Shown here: positions 28,082 to 39,642 of the stretch, piece by piece
How the letters are laid out: every line of letters starts with the position of its first letter
Numbering within the stretch: position 1 is the stretch's first letter
Assembly (NCBI GenBank): GCA_035041965.1
Contig: JAPYMA010000924.1
Coordinates: forward strand, 58,842-122,841
Reading direction: 5' to 3'
DNA length: 64,000 bases
Source: Anisakis pegreffii
Taxonomy: Eukaryota > Nematoda > Chromadorea > Rhabditida > Anisakidae
Notes under the pieces: model-generated
Databases searched by the model: none
Told to the model about the DNA's origin: nothing
What the model saw: only the letters and a program-made list of their open reading frames with translations
Position numbers and translations under genes: made by a program

Positions 28082-28801
28082 TCGTTTTTTGTTTACTTAC
28101 AATTAGGTGGAGATCGATGGGTAAAATCGCACGTTTCTTTAATTGAATAAATGAATACATTTGGCACAAGAATTTTGCGTTCCCGATTGATAGATTCGAC
28201 ACTTGGAATGGATGAGACGAGTGTTTCGGATCGTTTTCCCTCATCTCAATCAAGTCTTGATAATCTGTTTTTTTTTTAACTTTTCAGGGCATTTAATTGG
28301 AAATTCTTCCTAGAGGTATTGCTTGCCCCCTAGATCTATTTAATTTCATTCTGTGAAATTAAACACACTTTCACTATCGCAGAAGAGCTGCTGAGGTGAC
28401 GCCATAATGACATCACAGAACGAGATTATTGGATTTCGTAACTGAGTGACGTATCATTCAATAAAACGCTGCAGCACTTCAAATGATGATTTCACTGCAT
28501 GACTGAATGAATGCATGACTAAAATTCGCGTTTCCTTGCCAAACATGGTCTGTGATCTCTAGTTGGCTTTGTTGAGTCGACATCGGTGCATAAGACTTCA
28601 ATATTGAATCGGTTTTTGCTCTCAAATTTCTTGCCGAGTAAACACGTGTCTTGAAGCATGAAGAATTTCTTGAAGAGAGAAACGTTAATGGAGGAGGCAA
28701 GTTGCTTTCGTTGACAACACTTTCGTGTCGCTTTTTGAAGTGCATTCGAGAGGATGTTTTAAATTTTCTCAAATCCTGTTATAACTGGTTCTCGTAACTG
28801 A
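28082..28801. other. Intergenic, nothing recognised
   Basis: There is no exon chain with agreeing phases. A 97-codon minus-strand frame (28479-28772) lacks motifs or splice partners. Confidence 0.35.
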
Positions 28802-29514
28802 ATGAAACTTCATCCAGGTTTGATTGTTGCATTTTTGGTTCTTGATTTAAATGGATTCTTAATTTTGTTTGCAGTTTTTTGGTTACGCTCCCATTACAAA
28901 ATCGTTTTACTATTGGGCGGTTCGCTCCGTTTCTGTTTCATTCGTCAAGAATTTTTGCCCTGAAGCAGTAGATCAACGATGATTCAGTACCTGTTCAGCA
29001 ACATTCCCATGAAATGTGTATGATGAATCAGGAGTTTGCTTAGTCACGAAAATAGTCATCAAATTCCCGACTCATTTCTCGAAGAGCGAATTGGATTCAA
29101 CTAATAAATTGCCTGTTCGGAACTCTTTCTCATTGTTGGAAAATATCGAGTGGTACAGACCCGTATGTTATAGTGCCACTGCAAACAAGCGAAAAAAATT
29201 CTATTTGCTAACTCTCAAAGAATTTTCATTCTTGCAGCTTTACTGATCCATTGTTTACTGTACAGCTAGATGTAGACACACGTTGGTGTGCACTTAACGA
29301 TAATAATGTAATGTAAATAATATTCAGCACGCCATCCGAAATAGACGAATTCAATCGTCCTCTTGAAGCCATTCGCATTACACTGACTCTTAACATTCTT
29401 CAAACGCTTCCACAGCTTCCAATCGAAAATGCGCTGAATTGTTTGATATATTTTGCTCATTACTCAATTAATCCATATCTGCTTCATTCCATCGTGTATG
29501 ATGACTGTGGATAA
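28802..29514 (+). pseudogene. Possible remnant of a multi-pass receptor gene
   Basis: Two separated pieces look membrane-receptor-like. At 28802-28969 an ATG-started 55-codon frame encodes a strong hydrophobic helix (LIVAFLVLDLNGFLILFAVF) followed by basic residues, like a first transmembrane helix. At 29329-29514, behind a TATTCAG acceptor, a 61-residue frame ends with NCLIYFAHYSINPYLLHSI, which resembles helix 7 of rhodopsin-like receptors (NPxxY-type NPYLL). Only about 360 bases separate them. That is too little for helices 2-6, and the intervening frames do not connect. Either the gene is a decayed fragment or the resemblance is chance. No family is assigned. Confidence 0.22.
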
Positions 29515-32500
29515 GCGAAATGCTCTGGAAACGATTCCATTAACGTAACGTGAGAAGAGTTTTCTGTCCTATTGCAACATTCAGCTTAGGATCGATTTTC
29601 GGCACACTGTTAGGTTTTTGATTTCATTATGTACATAGAATGTTCGGATTTCGGATGGCATAATAGAATTGCGATCTATTCATAGCGATTTAGATGCAGC
29701 AGCAGCAGGGTAGAATTGTTGAATTCTTGTTGTGATGCAGATAAAATAGTTATTTTTACTTGAGTGAGTTTAATTTCTCGAAAATTTCTCAAGTTTTCGT
29801 GCCGCTTTTGATTCGTTGCGATACCGCATTTTGAAACGATGTCGTTAAGCGTTTATGACAGTGTCGGACGCTTTCATCAAGTAACTCTTTTTCAATTTCA
29901 TTTTCATTTTAACTTTTATTTCATTTTGCCGTTTTTCTTTCAATGTTCGCGACTTAAATTGATTCCATTCATATGTTTTATTACTTTTTAATGGTATTAT
30001 TGCATTACCAATTGACTCTTGCATCTTGACGGCCATTCGAAGCATTATTCGCTAAAGTCGTTCTTGAATTGCTCTTGCAATGTTGTGTGAACGTTGTGCG
30101 AATAAAATACTTTGATGCCATTGATTTATGTCATTGCTAACGGAATCGTCAGCAAATATCAATCGCTGGAATTGAATCATTTCAGCGAATCGTATCTTGC
30201 ATGAAATGACACTTATAGTAATTTCATCGTATCCTATGCCGTTTTTATCGTTCGCTGACGGGACTGACTAAAACGAATTCCATCCTATACAAATGAAATT
30301 TCCCATAAAATTTCATCATGTGCTTGAATGATTTGTGAAAATTGGTTCTTTTAAATGTACTTTCAAGATCATTTAACATTGACAAAAATTTCAGCAATCT
30401 TTAAGGAGTAAGTTGTTTCAAAGACACTCTGATCAATGCTCTTGCTTCGACACGTACTCAGTCAGCTTCTGAAAAACTATCGTTTCTACATCGAAAATTT
30501 AAAAGGGTATCTCGGGGTTGTTGTGTGGTACTAGGTCAACGAACGATTCGAATGGATCAGATACTATTCATTTGATGAATTGATCACGTGATAGATCGCC
30601 GCCTCATTAATCCATTAAACTCAAAGCAGTTTACTGCATCCGTCTTGAATAAACTGCTTTATAATCGTCACTGACAAAATTTATTAGCATCACACAATTC
30701 ATCAAAGTCAGTTGTCTCTCTCAATTTGAATCAAAATCAGTGTTCGATTAATTCTCAATTTACTTTTGCTGACGATGAGCTATTCTCATGTTGTGTCGTC
30801 GTTTATTTACTAATTCAAACAACTTCATTTATAGCAACTCGAAGAGAACCAACCAGTCAGCACTCACTGCGAGACAAGAGGAAAACTAAAAAATTAGGCT
30901 GCTCATTCACCCTGCTTTTGATTGCTGCGGAGTTTGTATCTATGTTAGCTGTTTCACTGCTGATGATGTTATCTAGTTATGTAAAAAAACAACTGAACAA
31001 CAATCACTCATAGCTTCCATAACTTCGACTCGTAACAAACTAACGAGCTGAACTCATTCCGTTGTGTACACAGTTAACTAACTAGGCATCAGGGTGTTAG
31101 GTGAAGCACATAGCTGCGGCCTATTGATGGATCTGGTGGTTGGTTTTGTTTGATCCGTGCAATTGTATGTTCATATACGTTCATAAAACTATAAATTCAT
31201 GGATGCGTTTTTTTTTCACCTAATCGTAAGCATAGATAAATGTATGGAGAAATATGCGCACATAAAATTTCATTTGAATTTACACAGCACAGAGCAAGCA
31301 GATCATATTGCATTGCATTAGATATAAAATAGTGTCGATATGGTTGGCTATGGCATGTGCATGCCTTCTCTATAGAGTGTCAGCCGAGAACGTTCGCAAC
31401 AATTGGACAAGTCGAGTAAATGATGTAATAATGAAACAAAAAGCTCATGATGGCCTACTGAAGGACGAACAGCTACTGAACGGCTGAAAAACTGAAATAT
31501 TAATGAAGTCAACGATAGTTTTCGGGATGTCTTTAGGTGTTCATTTTCCAGACATTCACGATTATCTGTTTGAGGCGCTTCAATTCACCTATTGCTCAGA
31601 AAAATCCGTCTGATGACGGTCATCTTTGATGTGCATTCGATGTTCTTCGTTCGTTCGTTTTTCTGCTCAGAAGTGTAAATGTTCTGGGAAATCTACATTG
31701 GCGTTCTACTAGCTAATAGTAGTTGAGTAGCGCACGATTGGGTTCCATGTTTTGGTGATGCATTCACACTTATATTCTCACTCTGCATTCACATTGATTG
31801 TGCGCATTGGAGCGCATTTGAGAGCGACGACGATCGCAAAGAAGTTGCTCGAAATGACGATTGAATGGCGAAAAGACATCACAGATATCGCATAGAATAT
31901 CATCAGATGATGCTTTGATGGAGTGAATGAATGAATGCACGAGCATTATGCATAAACATATCAACTTCGATCGTACATTAAGCACAATTCCTCATTCAAC
32001 AACAACAACAACTCATAGCTGACATGTGCTGCTGGTGTTACGATTCACTGACGACTGACTGGCTATACATACATCGTTGTCATTTCCCAGAGCAGAAACA
32101 TAGCCGAACAACCAAGCCAGCAACTGATCTCAGCTCTTGCCCATTATTTCAAGCCAGAGCTTCATCACAAGCTAGCCAGCATCATCCTCTCACACACTCA
32201 AGCATAAGCACACACAAACACACACTCACGGCGGAACTGACATTCAGCTTAGCTAACAGATTAAGCATAACTCACTGCTACTTCTACTACTATTATTCGA
32301 TTCAATATTAGCTTATGCTAGCAGTCAAAGCCTATTGTTCACTTCCTTTACTGCCACTACACTCGCAGTATCATCATCATCCGTGCTCACTTCGTGGCTC
32401 TAATATCATCATATGCGACGACGATGTATATCCCGGCTTATCTTCTGCCTGCGATTTGCTCTATCCGCTCGCTCAATAGCATTCTTTGTTCTGTAAATTC

Positions 32501-33079
32501 ACTCACTCGCATTCATCCATCCATTCATCCATCTGCCTGCTTCATCTTTTATCGAAGTAAAGAGAAGATTTGTGTGCTTTGTTCGAGAGCAATTAGTTGT
32601 TGCGTTGTCGGTGGGATCGATCCCGAACCCAACAACAACAAAAACATTTTTTGAACTATTAAATTCACGGCTGATTCAAGGTTATTCCAGGCACTTACCG
32701 CTGAAACAATTTGCTGAATTGATTTCCAAAAAATTAATCCGTATCCGAAACTAGAGTTTAAATTTTTTCCATTTTTTTTCCATTGTTTGATTTCTTTGCG
32801 AACATCTGCCGTGAATATTTTATAGGACATTGCAAATGATCCTAATAATGTTCGGCGCTTTTACCCAATAAATACATGCCGCCTTTTTGTGTGATTTTTC
32901 AAATGTTATTGGTGTACTTGTTTGTTGTCGGTGAGTTGAAAAATAGAGAAACACATTTTGACGGTTTCTTTCCAGTTCATCGTGATTAATTCGTATACCT
33001 CGAAGCATATGGCTTCAAGCTTTCGGGTGATCAATTGCATCATAAATACAGCTCTTTCGCAGCAGCATTGCTGGAGTTT
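29515..33079. other. Gene-poor region
   Basis: About 3.5 kb without supported exons. Frames at 30726-31013 and 32024-32311 lack good starts; the latter is a low-complexity Ser/His/Thr translation of CA-rich sequence. Short CAA and CAC runs occur around 32000-32230. Confidence 0.35.
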
Positions 33080-33280
33080 TCAAGTGTTTTCTCGCGTGTT
33101 CTCCTCAATTTCTTTCTTAGTTTTCAATTCTAAACCCTTCTGATTCTTTGTTAGTATTGAGTCGCCATATGTCGCATAAACGAGTGAGTATGCGATGTTA
33201 TAGAACCGTTCTGTGCTCGGTTCTGCTTCGGAAATTGGTCGTAAGCACAAAATTGCTGAAAATTTTAGCAAAACTTTCAT
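33080..33280 (-). CDS. Candidate small secreted peptide, weak
   Basis: A single-exon minus-strand frame starts at an ATG (33280). Its N-terminus, MKVLLKFSAILCL, resembles a signal peptide, and a 50-residue polar part rich in Glu, Lys and Thr follows. The total is about 66 residues. There are no cysteine pairs, no dibasic sites of note and no family resemblance. No TATA box or splice partner supports it. It could be a chance frame. Confidence 0.22.
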   Translation of the reverse strand: MKVLLKFSAILCLRPISEAEPSTERFYNIAYSLVYATYGDSILTKNQKGLELKTKKEIEENTRENT

Positions 33281-33430
33281 TGCTTCAGTGTACATTCGGC
33301 ATGTAATTTTTATGGGCTCACTGCATCGTTCTGCACTGCTCTAACATCAATACTCTCAGAAAGCAAACTTTAGTTTGTAGTTGAGCTGTTGACATTTATC
33401 ATTTGCTCAGATTGAAAACTGAAAATCTAA

Positions 33431-33513
33431 TCATCATCATCATCATCTCCTCCAGCAGAGCATCAGCAGTCGTTTACGTTCTTTGAAGATTATTGCTGCT
33501 GCTGCTGCTGCTG
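33431..33513. repeat. ATC and CTG trinucleotide microsatellites
   Basis: An (ATC)n run at 33431-33446 is followed by a (TGC)n run of about seven units at 33493-33513. Neither lies in a supported coding frame. Confidence 0.8.
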
Positions 33514-35149
33514 TGTACTGACTGCACTCATTCATTGCTGCCTGCTCAAGAACAAGTAGTAGTTTGTGTTTAAGTAAGCCATTAGAATTGAATGTGAATT
33601 GTTGAAAAGTGCTTCAGGCGATTTCGTTTCATATTTTCTTTTTTTCGGTGCGATTTTATGTGCGTGCTGCTCGTTGGGAGTTTTATGTGATGTTGCGAGT
33701 CGTGATCACTTGCTGAATTGGCCGCAAACGACGAGTATTTATGCTGCCCAAATTCATCATTCCAAAAACGAACTGAATTCGATTCGCTTTAAGCGGCACA
33801 TAAAGGCGATTGCAACTAAAATTTGTGGTCTTTATTAAAGGCAGGCGGTCTTAACAGGCAATACGTTTGTTTTTTACACCGCTTAAGTGCGACTCTTAGC
33901 AATCATTGTGAGGGTGTGCGTGCTTCTTCATAATTTATTCAGAATCTGTAATTGCACGATGCATCGTTTTTTATTTTGCGGTTATCGTTAATCTCATTCA
34001 TTCTCAATGCTCCAAGCATGACGTTTTGACGTCGTCTGGCTCATAATTAGCAAATTCAATTGAGCAATCAGCATTGAGAACCTATTCTTCTCGGTTACAC
34101 TGACTAATAAACTGCATTTGTAAGCACATTGGTTGTCTTTCTCGTACTTGCTCGTAATTCTGAGAAAAATATGCGATCTTGAAGAAACATAACCTTGAAA
34201 ATTCCATTAATGCAATTCAGAAACGAAGTTGACGCCCTCTCGGTCTCATTAGAGCCTCTTTAAAGGGTTGTTCATGATTGCCTGGAATGATTACCGACAG
34301 CATCAAAGAAACCTGAACTAGTTCAGTGAAAATTTCTTCATTTACCTGAATAATATCTCGCCTCATTGGCTCAGTATTGCTGGCTTCTGAAGCCAGCGAG
34401 TCCGGTTGAATCGTAACTGAGTAGAGGCTAATTGTTTGTGCTAAACGGCAGTCTGTTGGTACCCTTGGGTGGTGGTTTGAGCGACAACTTCGAAGTGATC
34501 ACGTTGTCGTCGTTGTTGTTGACGTAAACGTTAGATTCGATTAAGAGCGAGACCAGCGTAACCAAGGCAACTTATCGATACGTTATTATTTATGTGTCGT
34601 AAACAGTTACGAAAAGATATTGAATGACAATTGAATTTACTCGTTGTGAATAAGTGAGAGAAAACATCAAATAATTATTATGGTCTGTTTTAGCCGTATT
34701 TTTGTTGTGCGTCCTCGATTTCTACTAACAACCAGAGAACAACGATCGTGCTGAACGTTTCAAACCCCTTTCTTGAACTACCAGCAAATTCAGGTTTCCA
34801 GTTTTGTTTCATCTCTTAGCCAACAATTCTATGTTTCAATTTCAATTTCCATAGCATACGTTCTGACCTAGTTATGAAATAGGATTCTGCTTATAGGCAT
34901 ATTTTGTAAATCTGTGTGGATTTCCAACGGAACTTTACTGATCTGCTAAATTACGATTGCTTTCACTGTAGCCGTCAAGTTTTGCGGCAGTAGCGTGGAG
35001 GAACATTGAGTTCGTGCGTGTATCGCCACCGAGTTTGCTTTGAAATCGCTCGTCAGTGTGGAGAACCTTTCGAGAATTCTCGAAGTCTTAAGTGTTCCCA
35101 GTAAAATGCCAACAACATGTTTCAGAAGGTTGAAAGTGACAGCGGAAGA
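33514..35149. other. Intergenic with one peptide-like open frame
   Basis: The frame at 33599-33838 encodes a hydrophobic stretch and ends with RFKRHIKAIATKICGLY, containing a dibasic KR site, as in a secreted peptide precursor. It has no in-frame ATG. It could be a second exon behind the TTCAG at about 33620, but no first exon was identified. No other gene is visible. Confidence 0.3.
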
Positions 35150-37146
35150 ATGGTCGATTTGAAACAGCAATTGGATGTGTTAGATTATTTCGGACCGCTG
35201 GCTGTTTGGATATCATTTTTTGCGATAATTTTCATCATTTCCGTAACGTGCATTCTGTGGTGTTGCGTATCGGAGACTGACGATTCGACTGTTTTTGCTA
35301 AGGTTAGACCTTTGGGCAGTTGTTTTATGCTGATACACGACTGATATTGCTTTGGTTCGAACAGGCACTTTGTTAGTTTTCTCTTATTGTTAGATCGGGA
35401 ACAATTTGCCTGATAATATCATCTATTCGCTGTTATTATGCGATACTTATTGGTGATTGCCAATAAATAGAGCGCTATTCGCTGACATTCGTTAACTGAT
35501 ACGAAAGCTGGCGAATTAGCGGAATAGCTATTCCGCAGCTAGCGAAATTGCTAATTGCCAAAAATATGAACTTGGTCGCACTGCATCGAGTTTATTGATG
35601 GTTTCAGAAGAGAACCTTCATTGGAATAGTTCAGTTATTTTTGACGTTACGCATAAGTGATCGCATAGTCCCTGAACGTGTAGGATGCTACTAATTAAAA
35701 TATTGTGCATTTCAATTCTTTGTGGAAACCTTTGGAACGGAAATTTGTGGGAGAAAATATTGATGTGAGGAATTTCACAAGAACAATAAAAACTGTCACG
35801 AGTTTAGAGAATCGAACGTTTCAATACAAACTCCATTCAGTGAACCATGTTTCATAGTGTATGCAGTGCAACATTAGCCGTTTCTTTGCAGTCGTATAAT
35901 AATGCTAAGAGTCGCTATCGTGCAAGCGTTTACACGCATAGAAACGTTCAGCTTTAACTTAATATTTCCTTTCATGGTCTTGCACTTAACTGGGAGTAAA
36001 AGTGTGCATGATAGAAGTTATTGGGAGTAGTCATTCGCTAATGACAGCACTCATTGGAAGTTATATATGGTTGAGAGTCATTCGCGATTCGATCATCGCA
36101 TTTTTTGTCATGCTTGAATTGAACGAACAAAATGGCGATCAGTCACGAAAGCCAAGAGATAATCGTAAGCAAAGCCTAGCGATATCGTCATTTTTCGTTT
36201 GTTATGACAAGAAGTCAGATCGGCGATGCAGAAGCTCTTCAACACCATCCCATAATTCTCGTGGAAATGTCACGATTAGAATGTTGTGTTGAGTGACAAA
36301 TAAGTTATCTCGCAGTCAACCGTCAGCAAACATTTGCTGTTTTTTGTCGTTTACATAATGATGTTGAGTCAGTCACCCTCGACACTCAATCCAAATTGAG
36401 TGTTCTCATACTCTTGAACAATCTCTCATCTGCTCCCAATTTTGACAAAAAAAAAAACAACTGAAACTCAAAACTTAACTGCACGTTCAGACAATTTTCA
36501 GCACGTTTTGCATTGCTCCATTGCATAGCAAATGACGGGTTCTCGCGCATATCTGGCCGGAATAATTTATCGTTGAGGGTGTGATGTTTAATTGAATAAT
36601 GCTTGCAAAATTAAATGCGTGCATAATCGGGAATGCGCTCGGATTTTTTCTTCGCAAAAACGAACGAATCTGACTCTAGAAATAAGCATAGACGCAAACT
36701 AATTTAGTATTTTCATATGTTCTCGAATTTCATTGAAGACTGCTTTTGAATAATGAAATTCAATTAAAAAAATTTACTAATCGTAAATGCACGAAAGAGA
36801 TCGTCTTTCATATCAATTTTTGAAGATGTTCACGTTTAATTGCATTCATGTTCAATTCACATTTTTCATGAACATTTACAATGTATGCATATTTATGAGG
36901 CGTCCTCCATACTACGATTTGACTATTCTGGTTAATTGAATTCTCCAGTCCCTGTGAATCTCATTTCTCACACTGAATGTACTGAGGGATCTAATATTTG
37001 TGGCCGATTCGAATGATTCTGGCTCATTTCAGTAGCATGTGTTCTCGATTGATGATCTTCGTCCTTTTCAGTGGGGTATGGGACCACGACCGCGAGCCGT
37101 CAGCCAACAGCCGAAATATTCAGCCGGATCACCGAAAGCCGAGTAG
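35150..37146 (+). CDS. Small single-pass membrane protein, 75 residues
   Basis: Exon 1 (35150-35302) encodes a polar N-terminus, MVDLKQQLDVLDYFG, then one strong membrane helix (VWISFFAIIFIISVTCILWCC) and an acidic stretch ending in TVFAK before a GTTAGA donor. A TTTCAG upstream of the ATG could be a trans-splice acceptor. Exon 2 (37072-37146), behind CTTTTCAG, joins at phase 0 and adds a basic, Pro/Gln/Ser-rich tail starting WGMGPRPRAVSQQ and ending at TAG. The intron is about 1.77 kb. A frame at about 36040-36292 inside it could be an extra exon but lacks good sites. All three frames of the last exon are open for a while, so the tail is less certain than the helix exon. Family not recognised. 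Confidence 0.45.
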
Positions 37147-39642
37147 TGAAACGGCTCTGCCACTCGTCTCGAGCATCATTCGAAGAGGCAGACCACTGCT
37201 CACTGATGATATTCGTGAGAGATTAAAAATCCACTTGATATCTTCATTGTGCAACTATATCGGAACCCCTTTATCACTTTAACAAAACACTCTTACTCGA
37301 TCAAACATGCTAACGTATTCTCAAGTGAATCCAATTCTATTATATCACCACCTTCAATTGGGCCAATATCCTTTCTATTCCACCTTCACCGTCTAAACTA
37401 AGTTATGTCCAAATGCACCCAACACTAAACAAGGCTTGAATTTGGGATTTCCTTTTGTTGACGCTAACCAAAAAAGGGAATCTGAAACTGTGAACCTATG
37501 AAAATGTTTCCAGAAAAAAATTGAGATTTCAAAAATAATTTTCGCTGGAGAGTCGAGAATACGTTTCATAATGTGTGAACGGTGCGGTGCTTCTGTGTGA
37601 GCAATCGGTCTTCCAAAACACTCATCACTACCTGTGCTGAATAATGATAATGTATTGTTTTGTTATTTAGTATGCTCAAATTGATATATTTATTTGTTCT
37701 TGTTCAATATTATATGTGAACGAATAGTTTTTCTTTCCGGTGTGATTTCAGTTCAGTTTTCATAGTATTATTGTATTGTTCATTATGTTTGATGTTTGTC
37801 CTAATCTGCACTCGATAACATAGCATTGTTATCGATGAATAATTATGAGCTTATTTGCGTGACCTGGCATGAAACGGTTTCCAAGCCAAAAGGTCAATCG
37901 CGCGCTCAGTGTAGCTTTCATTTTCCTTTCCTGACTGTTAGATTTTTCATTCGTTTGTTGTAGAGGCACTACATTTTTGTGAAATTTTCTCATGTGGCTT
38001 CGGTTGATTTGATTTTCAACCGTGCGATTTTCGGCTACGTTCGAATCGAACCCTTTTAAAACCAAAATTACTCCATTCAGTGGCTGTAGGATCTCAACTC
38101 AGTTCAAATCTGCTTTTTGATTAGATTCTCATTTTGCCAACGATCCGCTGTCGAGAGGTTTCAACAGCAGTGCTTCATTCGATAGATTATAAATGTCCTA
38201 TATTAGTGCAATAGTCTGTGTAGCGGGGATATTCGCATAGTTCCTTTCAGTTACAGAAATCACTGAAATGGACTGTGAATTGTATTTTCGAAGCAATTGT
38301 GTGATTATGAAAAACTAAAGAAATTCACTAAACTCATCATAAAACTCATCATAAATCAATGTGTTGAGAATTTACGCATTCGTTTTATAATTATGTGTTG
38401 TAGAATGATAATTATTGTGTGACTGTTTTCTGTTGTGTGCATTCGACATGAATGTATGAATGAATGGATTTGTGAAGTTCGTTTTGAATGAGATCAATTA
38501 TTCGTGCTGATTTGCAGAGTATTGTTGTAATATCATTATCGACATTGTTCCGTATGATAAATATTATTATATCCATTCAATGTGTGAATAACAGTCTCTG
38601 TTTCGTTTACTGTTCTCAGTTCAAAAAGCATTCCATAGAGAATTTCAAAGAAAAGCATTCCAGAGGAGAAAAGTTCCGGATAAGAGATTTTTTCGTCATA
38701 GTAAATACAAACGGAAAGCATTCATCCCAAAAACGAGAATGTAGAGACAAGCGAAGATGGATTAATCGAATAAACACTCGATAATGTACTCATTAGGTCG
38801 AGTACTCAAAGATCATGTACTTATTAAAAGAGTTGTCATCTATTTGAAAGGTATTCAGCGAATGGCAAAGCATGCCGTTCAGAGAACGGGAATTTTAACC
38901 GGATGGATCAACAAGTGAAAGCATTCTAATTGGGGTTGCAGTTGTAAGGTAGGATCATTGCTGAGTGCAAAAGAGGACAAGCATATGCGGTTGAATGTAT
39001 CAGCAGTCATTCGTGAACTGATGCAAGGCAATTTATTCGGGAAAACAGTTTCGGTTGAATCCTCAGCTTCATTAACCTGATAGTGTCACATTGCGATGTT
39101 TCACAATCAGTACTATCGACATTCTCATTCAACCCTATCAGCATTTGTTTCGAAATTAACAGAGATCATGGGAAAACCGTCTGGTCAGCACGGATTGCAC
39201 TCATAATGACCACCATTAAAACTGTTCGCTTTCGACTGCAACAAACAAGTTCGATGGACTGCGATCTAGGTGACCACCGCTCAAATAAAAGTCAGTGGAT
39301 GTTTGGAATCCCTCATTCGTTTTGCTGGATTCGCATTTTCTTCCAGCCATCTGCTAAGCGATTTTATTTCCTTTACATCATACATACAAAATTCAAACGT
39401 TGATCATTTTCATAGAGCAAGTTTTGGGAAAATCTACTAAATCTACTACTAAAATTTCAAAAATTGCGTACTACTGACGATAACTGCAAAAAAATTTTAT
39501 CCGAATAGGTTTACCTTGCTATTCTTTAATCGAATTCTCTCAATAATTAAAAGTATTCAGGTGCATGTGCTTTTTTTCAGTTCAGTTTTGTTGAAGAGCT
39601 CAGTGTAATCACCAGATTCGAGCAACGTTTGAAGGACCAACA
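37147..39642. other. Intergenic, nothing recognised
   Basis: About 2.5 kb of AT-rich sequence. Open frames at 38488-38784 and 39083-39403 lack supporting splice sites or recognisable motifs. The segment before 39643 should contain the promoter of the next gene. Confidence 0.4.

Noticed and set aside
36002..36292. 96-codon frame in the intron of the small membrane gene
   Set aside because: It contains a hydrophobic patch and a polar tail but lacks a credible acceptor/donor pair in phase with the flanking exons. I kept it only as a possible extra exon.
38488..39403. Open frames of 98 and 106 codons
   Set aside because: No splice support, non-ATG or poor starts, and no recognisable domain.
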